Source: Paenibacillus_E qinlingensis (lineage in GTDB: Bacteria > Bacillota > Bacilli > Paenibacillales > NBRC-103111). From it: 64,000 nt of DNA. The notes beneath the pieces are model-generated. The model saw nothing but the letters and a program-made list of their open reading frames with translations. It was not told the origin of the DNA and did no database searches. This document shows positions 31,246 to 41,600 of the stretch, piece by piece. Each line of letters opens with the position of its first letter. Position 1 is the first letter of the stretch. The translations under genes were made by a program, and so were the position numbers. Location of the stretch: NCBI RefSeq assembly GCF_028746185.1, contig NZ_JAQIVH010000056.1, positions 572,642-636,641 on the forward strand, read 5' to 3'.

Positions 31246-32478
31246 TTATTTTTTTCTTGCAACATACGTTAGACAATCTGTCTTCAGTAGGATCTGTCTA
31301 CCATTGCGTTCTATGTTGAATGTCAATTTATTTAATGTTGTTAATAAAATGTCCCAACCTACATATTGTTCGTTCAATATTTCATATAAGTGTTCTGTCG
31401 TCAGATTAAGTTCAATGAGAGGTACTAATTCCTCCCCAGTTAACTTATCGATCTCTTGCAGATTCGAATTTACGATCAAACAATTAACCCCATTCACTTT
31501 TGTGCCTTGGGCCATGTTAGTCAGAACACGTTTGAAGGATTGCTCAGAGTCAACATGCTCGAGGGAAGAAACAGCAACGATGTAATCAAAGGTATTCAAA
31601 GGAATGTCATACTCCCCAATGTCGGAGAGGTGCGTTTCAATTTGACCACTAATACCGAATTGTTCACTGTATACCAGCAACTTGGTTAAGGCGGATTGCA
31701 TAATGTCCACGCAAAGCACTTTACCCTCCCTGTGTTTCAGCGATTGTGCAATGGGTATACTATTTCGCCCAACTCCACTACCCAAATCCAGAACGTTTAC
31801 TTTATCATAACCGTCGAAATAAGATAAAGTATCCATAACCGTTTTCACTGGTTTTGATAACCATGAGCCTTCTTCAAACAACTTGTAGTTTTCGTAACAG
31901 GCCTCATGATATTTTCTTTCTTCTTCTCTAATCTTCGTAATCCGCGAGTACGCCATCAACCAACAATCTCGCAGCTCTCCCTCGTGCATCTCCCGTGCAG
32001 GCAGTTCTTTCACTTTTGTAAATCCACATCGTTCATAGCAGCTAATCGCTCGAATATTCCACTGTTGCGGATCCATGACTACGCGGTCTGCCTTATGGAC
32101 ATTCATCAAATACTCCAGCATCGATCTTACTAGCTGTTTCCCAATCCCTTTATCCCAATAAGCTGTTTCACCTATGAATTGGTCTGTCCCATAGATCCTC
32201 TCAGTTGAATCCGAATAACCGTAAGCGAGACGTTCTTCTTCCTCTATCTCATAAAATTGAATATAGCCGATCGGCTGGTTCTCATATTCGATAAGGCACC
32301 TGACCACAGAATCTTCTTCTTGATAAAAATGTTCATCCACCAAATGCGCATCGTGGGGGCAATCGCGGCCTCCATAATAAGTTAATACCAAGGGGTCATT
32401 CAGCCAGGAAACCAGCAGATTCTTGTCACTTTGTTCAAGTTCTCGAATCGTTAACCTATCTGTTTGGTAAACTAACAT
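31246..32478 (-). CDS. Fusion of AAC(6')-Ie-like acetyltransferase and SAM methyltransferase
   Basis: A 410-residue two-domain protein. Residues about 1-180 are a GNAT domain closely resembling the AAC(6')-Ie half of the bifunctional aminoglycoside enzyme: YYGGRD, VRCLIEYENQPIGYIQFY, DQFIGE, WDKGIG, MDPQQWNIRAISCYERCGF and HEGELRDCWLMAY. Residues about 200-410 are a class I methyltransferase with VLDLGSGVGRNSIPIA and VAVSSLEHVD. In the known enzyme the partner is the APH(2'') kinase, so this combination is unusual. Resistance to aminoglycosides is possible but unproven. AAGGAG lies 7 nt before the ATG at 32478. Confidence 0.85.
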   Translation of the reverse strand: MLVYQTDRLTIRELEQSDKNLLVSWLNDPLVLTYYGGRDCPHDAHLVDEHFYQEEDSVVRCLIEYENQPIGYIQFYEIEEEERLAYGYSDSTERIYGTDQFIGETAYWDKGIGKQLVRSMLEYLMNVHKADRVVMDPQQWNIRAISCYERCGFTKVKELPAREMHEGELRDCWLMAYSRITKIREEERKYHEACYENYKLFEEGSWLSKPVKTVMDTLSYFDGYDKVNVLDLGSGVGRNSIPIAQSLKHREGKVLCVDIMQSALTKLLVYSEQFGISGQIETHLSDIGEYDIPLNTFDYIVAVSSLEHVDSEQSFKRVLTNMAQGTKVNGVNCLIVNSNLQEIDKLTGEELVPLIELNLTTEHLYEILNEQYVGWDILLTTLNKLTFNIERNGRQILLKTDCLTYVARKK

Positions 32479-32654
32479 AACGAATCTCCTTTCCAATTCT
32501 TGCTATCTATGACTTCGACATTCGACTTCCATATTCTTTTTTTATTCAAAAAGGAAGTTTGTTTTTGCACAATCGTGAATTTTCGCAAGCTATTGCGATG
32601 CTTTTCAAAGCCGCCTATACTACATTTATACAGAAGAGTGAATTGGAGGCCGTT

Positions 32655-33362
32655 ATGAAAATTTATATCATTCGACATGCTGAACCGGACTATCCCAATA
32701 ACACAATTACACCGCCTGGACATCTTGAAGCGCAAGCCTTAGCAACAAGACTTTCTGGAACGAAAATCGATCGAATCTACCATTCCCCTCTTGGCAGAGC
32801 GATTCACACGATGCAGTACACCGCTGATGCGATGGGCATTAAGCCCACTTTATTACCATGGACGGCTGAACTAGAGGGTTGGAACTTCCAGAACCCTTCG
32901 GGTAAAACCGAAGTTATTTGGAATGCTGACAACTCGTGGATTCGTGAGCAACGTCCGTTTCCTTCCAGCGAGAACTGGCATCAACTGCCACCTTATGACA
33001 ATCCTGCTTTTCATGACAAATATGAGGAAATTCGTCTCAACTCAGATCGTTTCTTTCAGGAAAACGGCTATCAACGTGAAGGAGGACGTTATCGCATTGT
33101 CGAGCCCAACCGTGATACCATCGCTGTGTTCTGCCATCTCGGCTTTGGTTTAGCTTGGCTGTCTCACCTCCTAGAGCTTCCCTTACCGATGGTATGGGCT
33201 GGGTTTTGGATTGCACCTAGCTCGGTTACAACGGTCGTCATGGAGGAACGTGCACATGGTTGGGCTGCTCCGCGATGCTACGGTGTTGGAGATGTCGGAC
33301 ATATCTATCAAGCAGGACTCCCCCTCAGCCGTGCTGGTCTGGTTGCCGACAATATTGACTAA
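32655..33362 (+). CDS. Histidine phosphatase family protein
   Basis: A 235-residue phosphoglycerate-mutase-like phosphatase. The catalytic RHAE is in IYIIRHAEPDYPNN, PPGHLEAQALA follows, SPLGRAIHTMQYT holds the second phosphate ligand and the distal His is in AVFCHLGFG. The substrate is unknown. GGAGG stands 5 nt before the ATG at 32655, chosen over an upstream ATG that lacks one. It is divergent from the fusion gene, with a 176-bp intergenic region. Confidence 0.9.
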   Translation: MKIYIIRHAEPDYPNNTITPPGHLEAQALATRLSGTKIDRIYHSPLGRAIHTMQYTADAMGIKPTLLPWTAELEGWNFQNPSGKTEVIWNADNSWIREQRPFPSSENWHQLPPYDNPAFHDKYEEIRLNSDRFFQENGYQREGGRYRIVEPNRDTIAVFCHLGFGLAWLSHLLELPLPMVWAGFWIAPSSVTTVVMEERAHGWAAPRCYGVGDVGHIYQAGLPLSRAGLVADNID

Positions 33363-33370
33363 AAAAACAC

Positions 33371-33421
33371 AAAAAAGGCTGTCTGAAAGCAGATATTTTC
33401 TACTTGTCGAACAGCCTTTTC
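33371..33421. terminator. Bidirectional terminator between phosphatase and GH36 genes
   Basis: AAAAGGCTGT pairs with ACAGCCTTTT around a long loop; T and A runs on both sides serve both converging genes. Confidence 0.85.
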
Positions 33422-33441
33422 ATATAAAGCGTGACGTAATA

Positions 33442-35613
33442 TCAGCGCCAACTTATTTCAATCACTACTTCCTGCTGGAAGTGGTCACACACAATTTCAA
33501 ATACGTCATTTCCTATCGAAATAATTGGCTGCTCTTCCCCATTGGCCAGCACTTGGGTTGGTATTCCATGCATGTGAAAAGCAAATCTGCCCCCCTCCCG
33601 AAGTCGAATGATCTCACTTCCGTCCTTGCTCCATTGATTCATGATCGCATGCGGGGAGGCATATTTATTAATCAAACCTAATGGCGTTACTTTACCTTTG
33701 ACCTCGACGAGTAGAAACAACTTACACGACTCTGGCTGCATGTTAAAAGAGTAACTTTCCCCCGCTTCCAGTACCTTGCACGCTTGCGAGAAATGTTCGT
33801 AGAGAACAACACGTTTATCCGTAAACGATGGGATATCTGAAGCTGATAAGCTACTTTCCAACGTTATACTTTCCTCCCCAATATGAAATGCGGCAATCAG
33901 GCCAGCTTCACCAGCATAATTCCATATTTTTAGCGGAATTGCATCACGGGTCGGATCTTTGGTCAAACAATCCCTCGTAGGAAGAGCAGTTCGTACACAT
34001 CGTATTAACTTTCCATCGTTATATATCAATGGCAGGAGCAATAAAGGATTGGTTTGACCCAACGGATCACTGATATAGACAGGTCCCCCACTAATTGCCC
34101 GAAGCACAGCATTCTGCTGATCATCATGATTGATGGTCCAGAACATATCCCAATCTCCCCAGTAGAAGGAACCATGATAGTAGGAATTGTAAGCGTTCTG
34201 CAATGCATGCTCACGAAAACCACTCTGACTTTTCGGCATAAAATCATCACTATTGCGCGACACCGCAGATTTCGGACGATGCCAAATGTTTTCTGCCGCC
34301 ATTCCCATACAGTTGATCATCGTAGAATTGAAATGCAGCGCTACCGAGGCTTCTATGGCTTGATGAGCAGCCGAGGCCGAAGCGCCGACAGAACGTTCAA
34401 ATTGCAGGAAGTTATTAATCGCAGCTTGGCTGTCAACTTTGACGAAATCTACTCCTTGGCGTTCAAGATAACCATGCCAGGCGTGCCAGAAGCCGAAGCC
34501 TAAGGCTGGATCAGGATAAGGAATAAGACTGCCGTCTGCTGTTTGGTACAGGTAATTCCCAAGTGACTTCGCTAGTGTACTCTCCGGATGGATTCCTCCC
34601 CAATACCCGACGATCGTATGCCAGACACCGACCCACTTTACACCATACTGTTCTTTAAGCATGGATACCGTATGTGCGAGTCCCTCTGGAAATTTGTCGC
34701 TATTAGCATCGAAACCCTGCAGCTTCCCGTCCGTAATTGTGGACCAGCCGTCATCTATCATCATCCAACGAACAGGCAGACCTAGATCATTGAACTCCTT
34801 AGCTTTGGCCACTACCCCTTGCTCATCCACCTTTTGATAAAAGGCATCCCAGCTACACCACCCCAAGTAATCCAGAACTTCTGGATACGTTTTGCGCTCA
34901 CGTGGAAGGACTGGATAATTCAGCTCCTTCAAAGCAGTATCAGTTGTTCGATCTGCCAATGTGTATGGATCGTCACCCATGCCAAGCACGAACGCAAGTG
35001 CGTCTTCACGCTGTAAACCTCCTTGAAAGGATGACAGGATCACAGAAAAGCCCTGTCCATCTGTCCCACCCCCACCTTTAAGATCGGTTCGGCACATCGG
35101 CCCACTCACAGGCAGCAGGTGGTAGTAAGTTGAATCCGACTGCCATAGCAGGGATATGGTATGCGTTGGAAGCTTTATCAAATCTGGATCGAAATGTGGC
35201 CGAGTCCACCAGTCGTTATGTTGGTAATTCGCCAGTAAACTGTGAATGCCCTCAATCTCATCCACTGTAATAGCAATACTCTCTTTAGCCGCAAATGATT
35301 TCCTTCGCATGAAGGGATTCTCACAAGCAATCTTGCCTTCTACGAATCCAAGAACGACATCACCGTAGTTCCTCAGTTTTAAAGCCACAGATACGACAGT
35401 ATCGTTATGAAAGTGTAACGTAAATTCATCATAAGTCCCTAGGTTGTTGACACCATTTATCTGATCACTGGATTGATAGAGTAATTTCTTAGGTGCTTCA
35501 CCCTCCAGAGATACGGTTATGCCCAAGCCTTTCAACACTGGTTTGTCAGAAGTCACTTCTAATACTTCCCGAAGAGCAGCTATGAATAATGTCGTATCCT
35601 TATACCTAAACAT
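33442..35613 (-). CDS. GH36 alpha-galactosidase of the Sip1/raffinose-synthase type
   Basis: A 723-residue glycosidase. The core motifs LDYLGWCSWDAFYQKVDEQG and PVRWMMIDDGWST are hallmarks of the raffinose synthase/seed imbibition branch of family GH36. The predicted nucleophile is the Asp of FVKVDSQAA and the acid/base is in SRNSDDFMP. It has no signal peptide, so it would act on imported galactosides. It is the last gene of the carbohydrate locus and stands after the beta-helix gene. A typical role is removing alpha-galactosyl units from raffinose-family sugars. Confidence 0.88.
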   Translation of the reverse strand: MFRYKDTTLFIAALREVLEVTSDKPVLKGLGITVSLEGEAPKKLLYQSSDQINGVNNLGTYDEFTLHFHNDTVVSVALKLRNYGDVVLGFVEGKIACENPFMRRKSFAAKESIAITVDEIEGIHSLLANYQHNDWWTRPHFDPDLIKLPTHTISLLWQSDSTYYHLLPVSGPMCRTDLKGGGGTDGQGFSVILSSFQGGLQREDALAFVLGMGDDPYTLADRTTDTALKELNYPVLPRERKTYPEVLDYLGWCSWDAFYQKVDEQGVVAKAKEFNDLGLPVRWMMIDDGWSTITDGKLQGFDANSDKFPEGLAHTVSMLKEQYGVKWVGVWHTIVGYWGGIHPESTLAKSLGNYLYQTADGSLIPYPDPALGFGFWHAWHGYLERQGVDFVKVDSQAAINNFLQFERSVGASASAAHQAIEASVALHFNSTMINCMGMAAENIWHRPKSAVSRNSDDFMPKSQSGFREHALQNAYNSYYHGSFYWGDWDMFWTINHDDQQNAVLRAISGGPVYISDPLGQTNPLLLLPLIYNDGKLIRCVRTALPTRDCLTKDPTRDAIPLKIWNYAGEAGLIAAFHIGEESITLESSLSASDIPSFTDKRVVLYEHFSQACKVLEAGESYSFNMQPESCKLFLLVEVKGKVTPLGLINKYASPHAIMNQWSKDGSEIIRLREGGRFAFHMHGIPTQVLANGEEQPIISIGNDVFEIVCDHFQQEVVIEISWR

Positions 35614-35679
35614 CGTTGTTCACATCCTGATTTTTTTTCCATAATTGTTAGTATTAATCAATCCCATTAATTGTTGAAT

Positions 35680-35717
35680 GGCGTAGGCAGAGGTTTACTC
35701 TTCGCCCTGCCTACGCC
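35680..35717 (-). terminator. Hairpin after the beta-helix gene
   Basis: GGCGTAGGCAG pairs perfectly with CTGCCTACGCC around a 16-nt loop, just after the stop of the beta-helix gene. The run of T after it on the minus strand is weak, so partial readthrough into the GH36 gene is possible. Confidence 0.65.
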
Positions 35718-35728
35718 ATTCCGATTCC

Positions 35729-38620
35729 TTATTGTAATATCGCTAAATCAGTTAAAGCTGTCATATCCGTGAGATTATCCCAAATAAATGCTTTAAGCGA
35801 ATACCCTTCCACTCGTTCCGGCGTCGTAATCGACACGGTTAGCGTATTATTATCGTATTTGTTCAATACGACCTCCTGACTCTTGGTTTCCACAATACCG
35901 GCTGGTCCATGTAAGACGACAATTAACGTTGCGTTCAGATGCTTTTCGGATGAATTAATGATTCTGGAAGATACCGTAATCGTACCTGCTTTCATAGCGG
36001 TTAGTTCCTGACCATTAGCATCCGTGAACGTTGGTGTCTCTACTGCCAGCTTCGGCCCGACAATCAACTCAACTGAATTGCTGTCTAGGAACCGGCCGTT
36101 ATAGCTGAATTTGGCGTGAAAGTGAGTCACACCATTGGAAATGCCACTAACAATGCCACCGTTGATCGTTGCAACCGTCGGATCGTCAACGATATAAGAC
36201 AGCTCCGCAGAATCCGTAGGCAGTTCTACCATCTGCCCTTCGCTGTCAGTACCTGTCACGGAGAATCTCGTCGTTTCGCCTTCACGTAATTGCAGCTTCG
36301 TAGTGAACAGCTGAATGCGCGCGATATCTTCCAAGCCGAAGCCATCCAGATAAACGAGTTTAATCGCGTCAGCGACAACCTCGCCGCTTGCTGCATCACT
36401 CAACTGAACGAAGCCCGAAGTACCTGCACTAAAACTATGAATACCGAGCTGGTTCCAGGTTCCCCCTCTAACCGGTCTTTGATCGGCCGTATAGGTTTTG
36501 GATCCTGTTGAAGAAGTCACTGTGTACTTCGCATTCCCCGCTCTCGATGAACCTCCGTCCGGCAGATAGTAATACACCGCATAAAATCCGGGAATCGTAA
36601 CTTGTGGTGTCCATTTGACGGAGTTCGTTCCCGAACCTGCTGCAATCTTCACAAAGTTGTTATTATAGGAATTGGTTCCTGTTGCAGCCGTCCATGTACC
36701 GACCTTAACAGCCTGTGTATCATCGATGATAACAGATTTTCGCGTTTTTACGGCAATGTTTGCGCTTGGCTCGGACGCATTCCAATTCCTGTCTTTGGCT
36801 ACCACGTAGAGATTGTAGTCCGTATCTGGCGTGAGACCTGTTACCGTAGCTTCATTGCTGGCGATCACAGAGGTGAGCAGTTGATTGTTCGCTGCATTAT
36901 AAATTTCCGCATCCAGTTCCACACCATTTTCAGAAGCCGCCCATGTCAAGGTGACGGTCGAGTCCTGGTAATCTTTCACTGCCACCGCAGTTGGTTTCAC
37001 CGGAGCAATCGTATCATTAATGGCTGTAGATGAATCTTCGAACGCCCCGATATCTGGCGATCCCCGGTAAATCGGATTGTTCCAGAAATCTCTTCCCCCG
37101 TTGTTAGCGACGACAGTACCCGCTCCAATCAACGGCGAATCCGGCTTTAACTTATAACCGTCCACCGTATTGTAACCATCCACACCTTTACCGGGATCTA
37201 CGAAGCCAGGATCGCCGACAACGTTATTCTTCCCTTGTGCTGGTGCTGCCTTGCCGTAAAATGCGTTGGACAGAAATTTAGGACCCGTCGGATACGTTTC
37301 TGTGACGGGAGATGGCCCAGTTACATAAAAAACGTTGTTCATATACGTTGCATTCGGATTATTTTTCATTTGAAACCCGATGCCAAGATCATTATAGAAA
37401 ACGTTGTTGTAATAGATTCCCGGGTCGTTGATATTCATCGTATAGCTATGCCATCCGTCACGCTTATCGTTCTGACTGATGTTGTAGCGGAGGATGTTGA
37501 TGCCGCCTTTCAACTGCCCCATATCCATGAAGAAACCGCCTGCATTGTCATGGGTGTAATTGTATTGGAAAATATGGTCGCCTCGCGTGGCCAGATCCGT
37601 ATCGAAAGCTGCAGAATCCGAATCGGCTTTAATCTCCGCACGTGTACGCCCTACTTCGTTAAATTGCACGAGCGCCCGGTCGGTTCTCCATACCCAGATA
37701 CCGGCAATCCATTTGATTCCAGGGGCATAAGCACCTGCATCCAAACTGATGTTATGCTCAATCAATGGATTAACTGATACCCCTACAATGATGCCGTCTG
37801 CACCCGTATTTGACACTGTGTTACCTTTAATCGTGACATTTCGGTTAAAATACGCGACATCATTGGAGAATGCCGTAATATTAACCCCAATGACCGCCAG
37901 ATCATGAATATAATTGTTTTCAAGGGTCAAACCGTCAATATATGCTTTGGGCTTGCCTGTTTCGAATTCCCACGCTTCAATTTGGATACCGGCGTTCGCG
38001 TTTTTGTTAACGCCTTTATCCTTGCCATCTGTCGTCGTGGTCGTCGCTTCACCTGTCAAATTCATCCCTGTGACATCATGAATATCCATATTACGAATCG
38101 TAATATCATTCATAGGTCCATTGTGAAATGATTTAATCCAGATCCCGCTTCTTCTGTAAAAACCCGTTTTGTAGTCATCCGGTGCCGCTGGATTAAAGTT
38201 CGTTAACTCCAGATCCTGCAGCGTAATATACTGAATATTTTCCAGATCGATCGCTGCATAAGCCGCATTGGCATTAATGATTGGTGTAGGACCATCCCCA
38301 TATTTGCCTACAACAATGGGATTCCCCTCTGCCCCGGAGCTTTTCAGCTTCAGAGAGCCTGACCAAGAACCGCCAGATTTGAACAAAATATGATCGCCAG
38401 GTTGAAAATTAGTCTTGTTGTTCACCTTTGCTAAGCTCTTCCAAGCTGTCGCTTCACTCGTTCCATTATTACTGTCATTTCCGTTAACGGCATCCATATA
38501 GTATGTAACTCCATCAGCATAGGCACGATTAACAGGACCGACAGCTCCCCATGCACTTAGCAGCATAATTGCTGTCATAGCAATGGAAATCATCTGTACA
38601 ATTTGACGTTTATATTTCAT
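35729..38620 (-). CDS. Secreted right-handed beta-helix protein with FN3 domain
   Basis: A 963-residue secreted protein. The signal peptide (about 1-36) ends RAYA. The start YYMDAVNGNDSNNGTSEATAWKSLAKVN is the classic entry to right-handed parallel beta-helix enzymes, followed by helix coils with repeated NNxF/NxI ladders (about 60-510), as in pectate lyases and other polysaccharide-acting proteins. Then comes a fibronectin type III domain (about 520-620), a CBM/Gold-domain-like segment, and Ig-like regions. No SLH is present. Substrate is unknown. GGAGG lies 7 nt before the ATG at 38620, inside the end of the upstream gene. Confidence 0.85.
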   Translation of the reverse strand: MKYKRQIVQMISIAMTAIMLLSAWGAVGPVNRAYADGVTYYMDAVNGNDSNNGTSEATAWKSLAKVNNKTNFQPGDHILFKSGGSWSGSLKLKSSGAEGNPIVVGKYGDGPTPIINANAAYAAIDLENIQYITLQDLELTNFNPAAPDDYKTGFYRRSGIWIKSFHNGPMNDITIRNMDIHDVTGMNLTGEATTTTTDGKDKGVNKNANAGIQIEAWEFETGKPKAYIDGLTLENNYIHDLAVIGVNITAFSNDVAYFNRNVTIKGNTVSNTGADGIIVGVSVNPLIEHNISLDAGAYAPGIKWIAGIWVWRTDRALVQFNEVGRTRAEIKADSDSAAFDTDLATRGDHIFQYNYTHDNAGGFFMDMGQLKGGINILRYNISQNDKRDGWHSYTMNINDPGIYYNNVFYNDLGIGFQMKNNPNATYMNNVFYVTGPSPVTETYPTGPKFLSNAFYGKAAPAQGKNNVVGDPGFVDPGKGVDGYNTVDGYKLKPDSPLIGAGTVVANNGGRDFWNNPIYRGSPDIGAFEDSSTAINDTIAPVKPTAVAVKDYQDSTVTLTWAASENGVELDAEIYNAANNQLLTSVIASNEATVTGLTPDTDYNLYVVAKDRNWNASEPSANIAVKTRKSVIIDDTQAVKVGTWTAATGTNSYNNNFVKIAAGSGTNSVKWTPQVTIPGFYAVYYYLPDGGSSRAGNAKYTVTSSTGSKTYTADQRPVRGGTWNQLGIHSFSAGTSGFVQLSDAASGEVVADAIKLVYLDGFGLEDIARIQLFTTKLQLREGETTRFSVTGTDSEGQMVELPTDSAELSYIVDDPTVATINGGIVSGISNGVTHFHAKFSYNGRFLDSNSVELIVGPKLAVETPTFTDANGQELTAMKAGTITVSSRIINSSEKHLNATLIVVLHGPAGIVETKSQEVVLNKYDNNTLTVSITTPERVEGYSLKAFIWDNLTDMTALTDLAILQ

Positions 38621-38631
38621 GGTTACCCTCC

Positions 38632-41600
38632 TCATGGACGCACGAGAGATATCGCGTTGAACAGATTGACGATCACTTGTGCGGCCTCAGCGCGTGTGGT
38701 ATGACCCAGCGGCTCGAACTTTCCATTGGCACGTCCTTGAATCCATTTGTTGGTGAAAGCTTTGTTCACAGCATCTACTGCCCAGGATGAAATTTGCGAC
38801 TGATCAGCGAAATTCGCGGATGCTACCGAAGCGGAGGACTGGCTATTCTTCTCAAACGCCCTCATGAACATAACGACCATTTCTTGACGGGAAATTGGTG
38901 CATTGGGCTCAAATAACGTCGCGCTTTTGCCTTGTACAATACCTCTGCTGACAGCAATGGAAACCGACTCTGCGTACCAGCTGTTTGGAACTACATCGGT
39001 AAACTCATGAGTACCCTTGCTGGAAAGATGCAACGCTTTGACCAATAGCGCCGTGAACTCTGCTCGCGTCAGACTCCGGTCTGGCTCGAATCGCTTCGCA
39101 TCTGTTCCCGACAGTATGAGTCTGGCGGTTAGATCCCGAATGGCACTGGCAGCCCAGTGGCCTGCAGGGACATCGCTGTAATCTTTTTGCAGCTCAAGTA
39201 CCCCATATTGGCTAAAATGCGGAAGCTCCGCAGTAATTTCACCATTGCTGCTCTGACCGCCAATGTAAGACAGTTGGCCATTATCTGAAATGTAGTATAA
39301 GGCTGCCCACTTTACCTCCGTATTGCCATCAAGCTTCAGACGAAGGGTGATCGGCGCATCGAATTGTGTTACTTTAAGGGTCTTGCCAGATGGACTCGTC
39401 AGTGTCAATTCGAAATTGTGAATTTTGCTGCCCAGTTTCACATTACCAGCAAAGGCTTGTTGGAGCTGTTGTTGCAATTGATTAGCTGCAGGTTCAGTGA
39501 GTGGCGTGATGTTGAATGTCGCCACAGCATTCTTCCATTCTGTTCCTGCCGTCAAAGCCGCCACTTGTTTGAAAACCTCTGGTGGAATGCTCACGCTCAG
39601 CTCTTTGGATTTGATTTCAAATTTTTTCTGCCCAATATAACTGAAAGCATCCGTTGGAAAGCTGACCTGAATCTTATCGGAAGCAACGGTGTAACTTGCA
39701 CTTCCTTTCAAATAGCTCCCTGTCAATACACCTGAATTCGAATCTTGCCCAGGTCCAGAACCGCCTGTGCCTGGAAGTTCAATAACAGTTGTGTTAACCA
39801 CCAGCAGGGTCAACGCAGAAGCAGTGCCTGCACTGAATTCGAATGATAAAGTTGAACCACCTAAGGGCAATCTCGCGAGGTACGATTTGGATAATACAAC
39901 CCGTGTGCCGTTCACGACATAATCCGTACCCGCAATTAGAACGTTTGTTCCATTCTTAATTGCTGTCAGCGTATTCCCATTCAGGGTCATGTCAACGTTC
40001 AAATCAGCTTGTTTGGATACGTTCTTATCAAACGAAACCGTTATTGCTGATAGAGTCGAATTGGCATCACCAACTGTAAAGGCCGTTGCTTGCGGAACCT
40101 GGATACCTTGGCCGCCAATTTTGACCGTGTATGATCCTTTTTTATTAGCCAAACTACTTAAATCAAACTGGAACGCAAAATTTCCTTCTTCATCGCTAGT
40201 GGTTTGGTCCAGTGCAATCGTTACGCCGCCTTCATTTTGCATCGCCATTGTCACATAGCTGTCCTGAACATGATACGTTTGCCCGCTCACCGTAACGAAC
40301 TGCGTGCTCGGATCGACGGTCGCCATCACATTCATCTCTGAAACTGGTACTGCTGTTGGCTCAAAGGCAATCTTGCCAAAGTTTCCTCTTACCTTCTTGT
40401 TCTGTTCACCGTTAATTGTCCAGCCCCATTGACCACGACTAGCAAAGCCTCCGTCGCTCAGGAAAGCGTTCAGAATGAATGGTTTGCCGGTCCATGGTTG
40501 AGATAAACCTAGTGCATGCAGAGGTATGGCCACTTCCATCGTATAGCCTTTTCCATCTGTGTCCTTCTTAAGCTCCATGAAAACGGACGGTTTGGAGTTT
40601 ACGCCATTAATGGACATATAGGATTGATAACCAAAATCAATACCGCTTCCAAGTACTAACTGAATATCAGTTGGAAGCATAGTACCCTTTTTATCTGGAT
40701 ACTGGATATAATCGAGATCCTCAGCACCCATAAACAATTCAAGCACATCACCGTTCCAGATACCTGTTCCTGTTTTGGTATTGATCATCGGTGTTGGATC
40801 TTTGATTTTAGCTCCGAGATACAGCTTCCTCTCATCATATTTAAAATAAATGTCCGCACTATGCTTATCTCCGTTATTATCGGTTACGCCTGCGATGCGC
40901 ATCAGTTCGCTGCCAGCCCATTCACCTATTGGATTGCCATTTTCAGCATCAGTTTCAACCACACCATCCAGGACGATTTCGCCTGCAGCGCGTTTGATCA
41001 TAATGTCGGTATCAATCGGAGCAACAGGAACTTCCGTCCCATAGCCGAAAGCCATCTTCGTTAAGTAAGGGAACCCGTTCCCTGTATTTCCGATGAGCTT
41101 CACCCTGACGTATTTGACTGCTGGAGGCAAATAATTCGCTTGCACAACGTCCGGTATGCTGTTATTTGCTAAGGATCCGAAGGCTGGATGTTTGTAAACG
41201 CCAGCAATGTTGTACAACGTGAAATCAATGCCGTTTGTCGAGGTCCACAGTTCCATGGCTGGGCTACTCGGGAGATTACCGAAATAATAGCCTTCGACAT
41301 ACGCATTTTTGAAGTCCTTGCCAGCTGGCGCTGCATACGTCATCATCGACGCATTTGTCGTATCCCTGCGCTTAATATAGGAAGTTGTGCCAAAGGTTCG
41401 TATATCGGCAATCGTGGATGGATTGACCACTTGCAAATTGGAGGTATCGCTTCCCGCTGTATACATAGAGAAACTGGATGCATCATCAATTACATATCCA
41501 CTTAGCGGTGTTGTTGTTGAGAGTGAGCTCTGGATACTAATTTGATCAATTTTGAAGTCAGCTGCTGTAGCCGTATCTCCATAAAATGTAGCTTGGGGCA

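Noticed and set aside
37235..37777. 180-codon frame opposite the beta-helix gene
   Set aside because: It is antisense to a strong gene; long shadow frames are common there.
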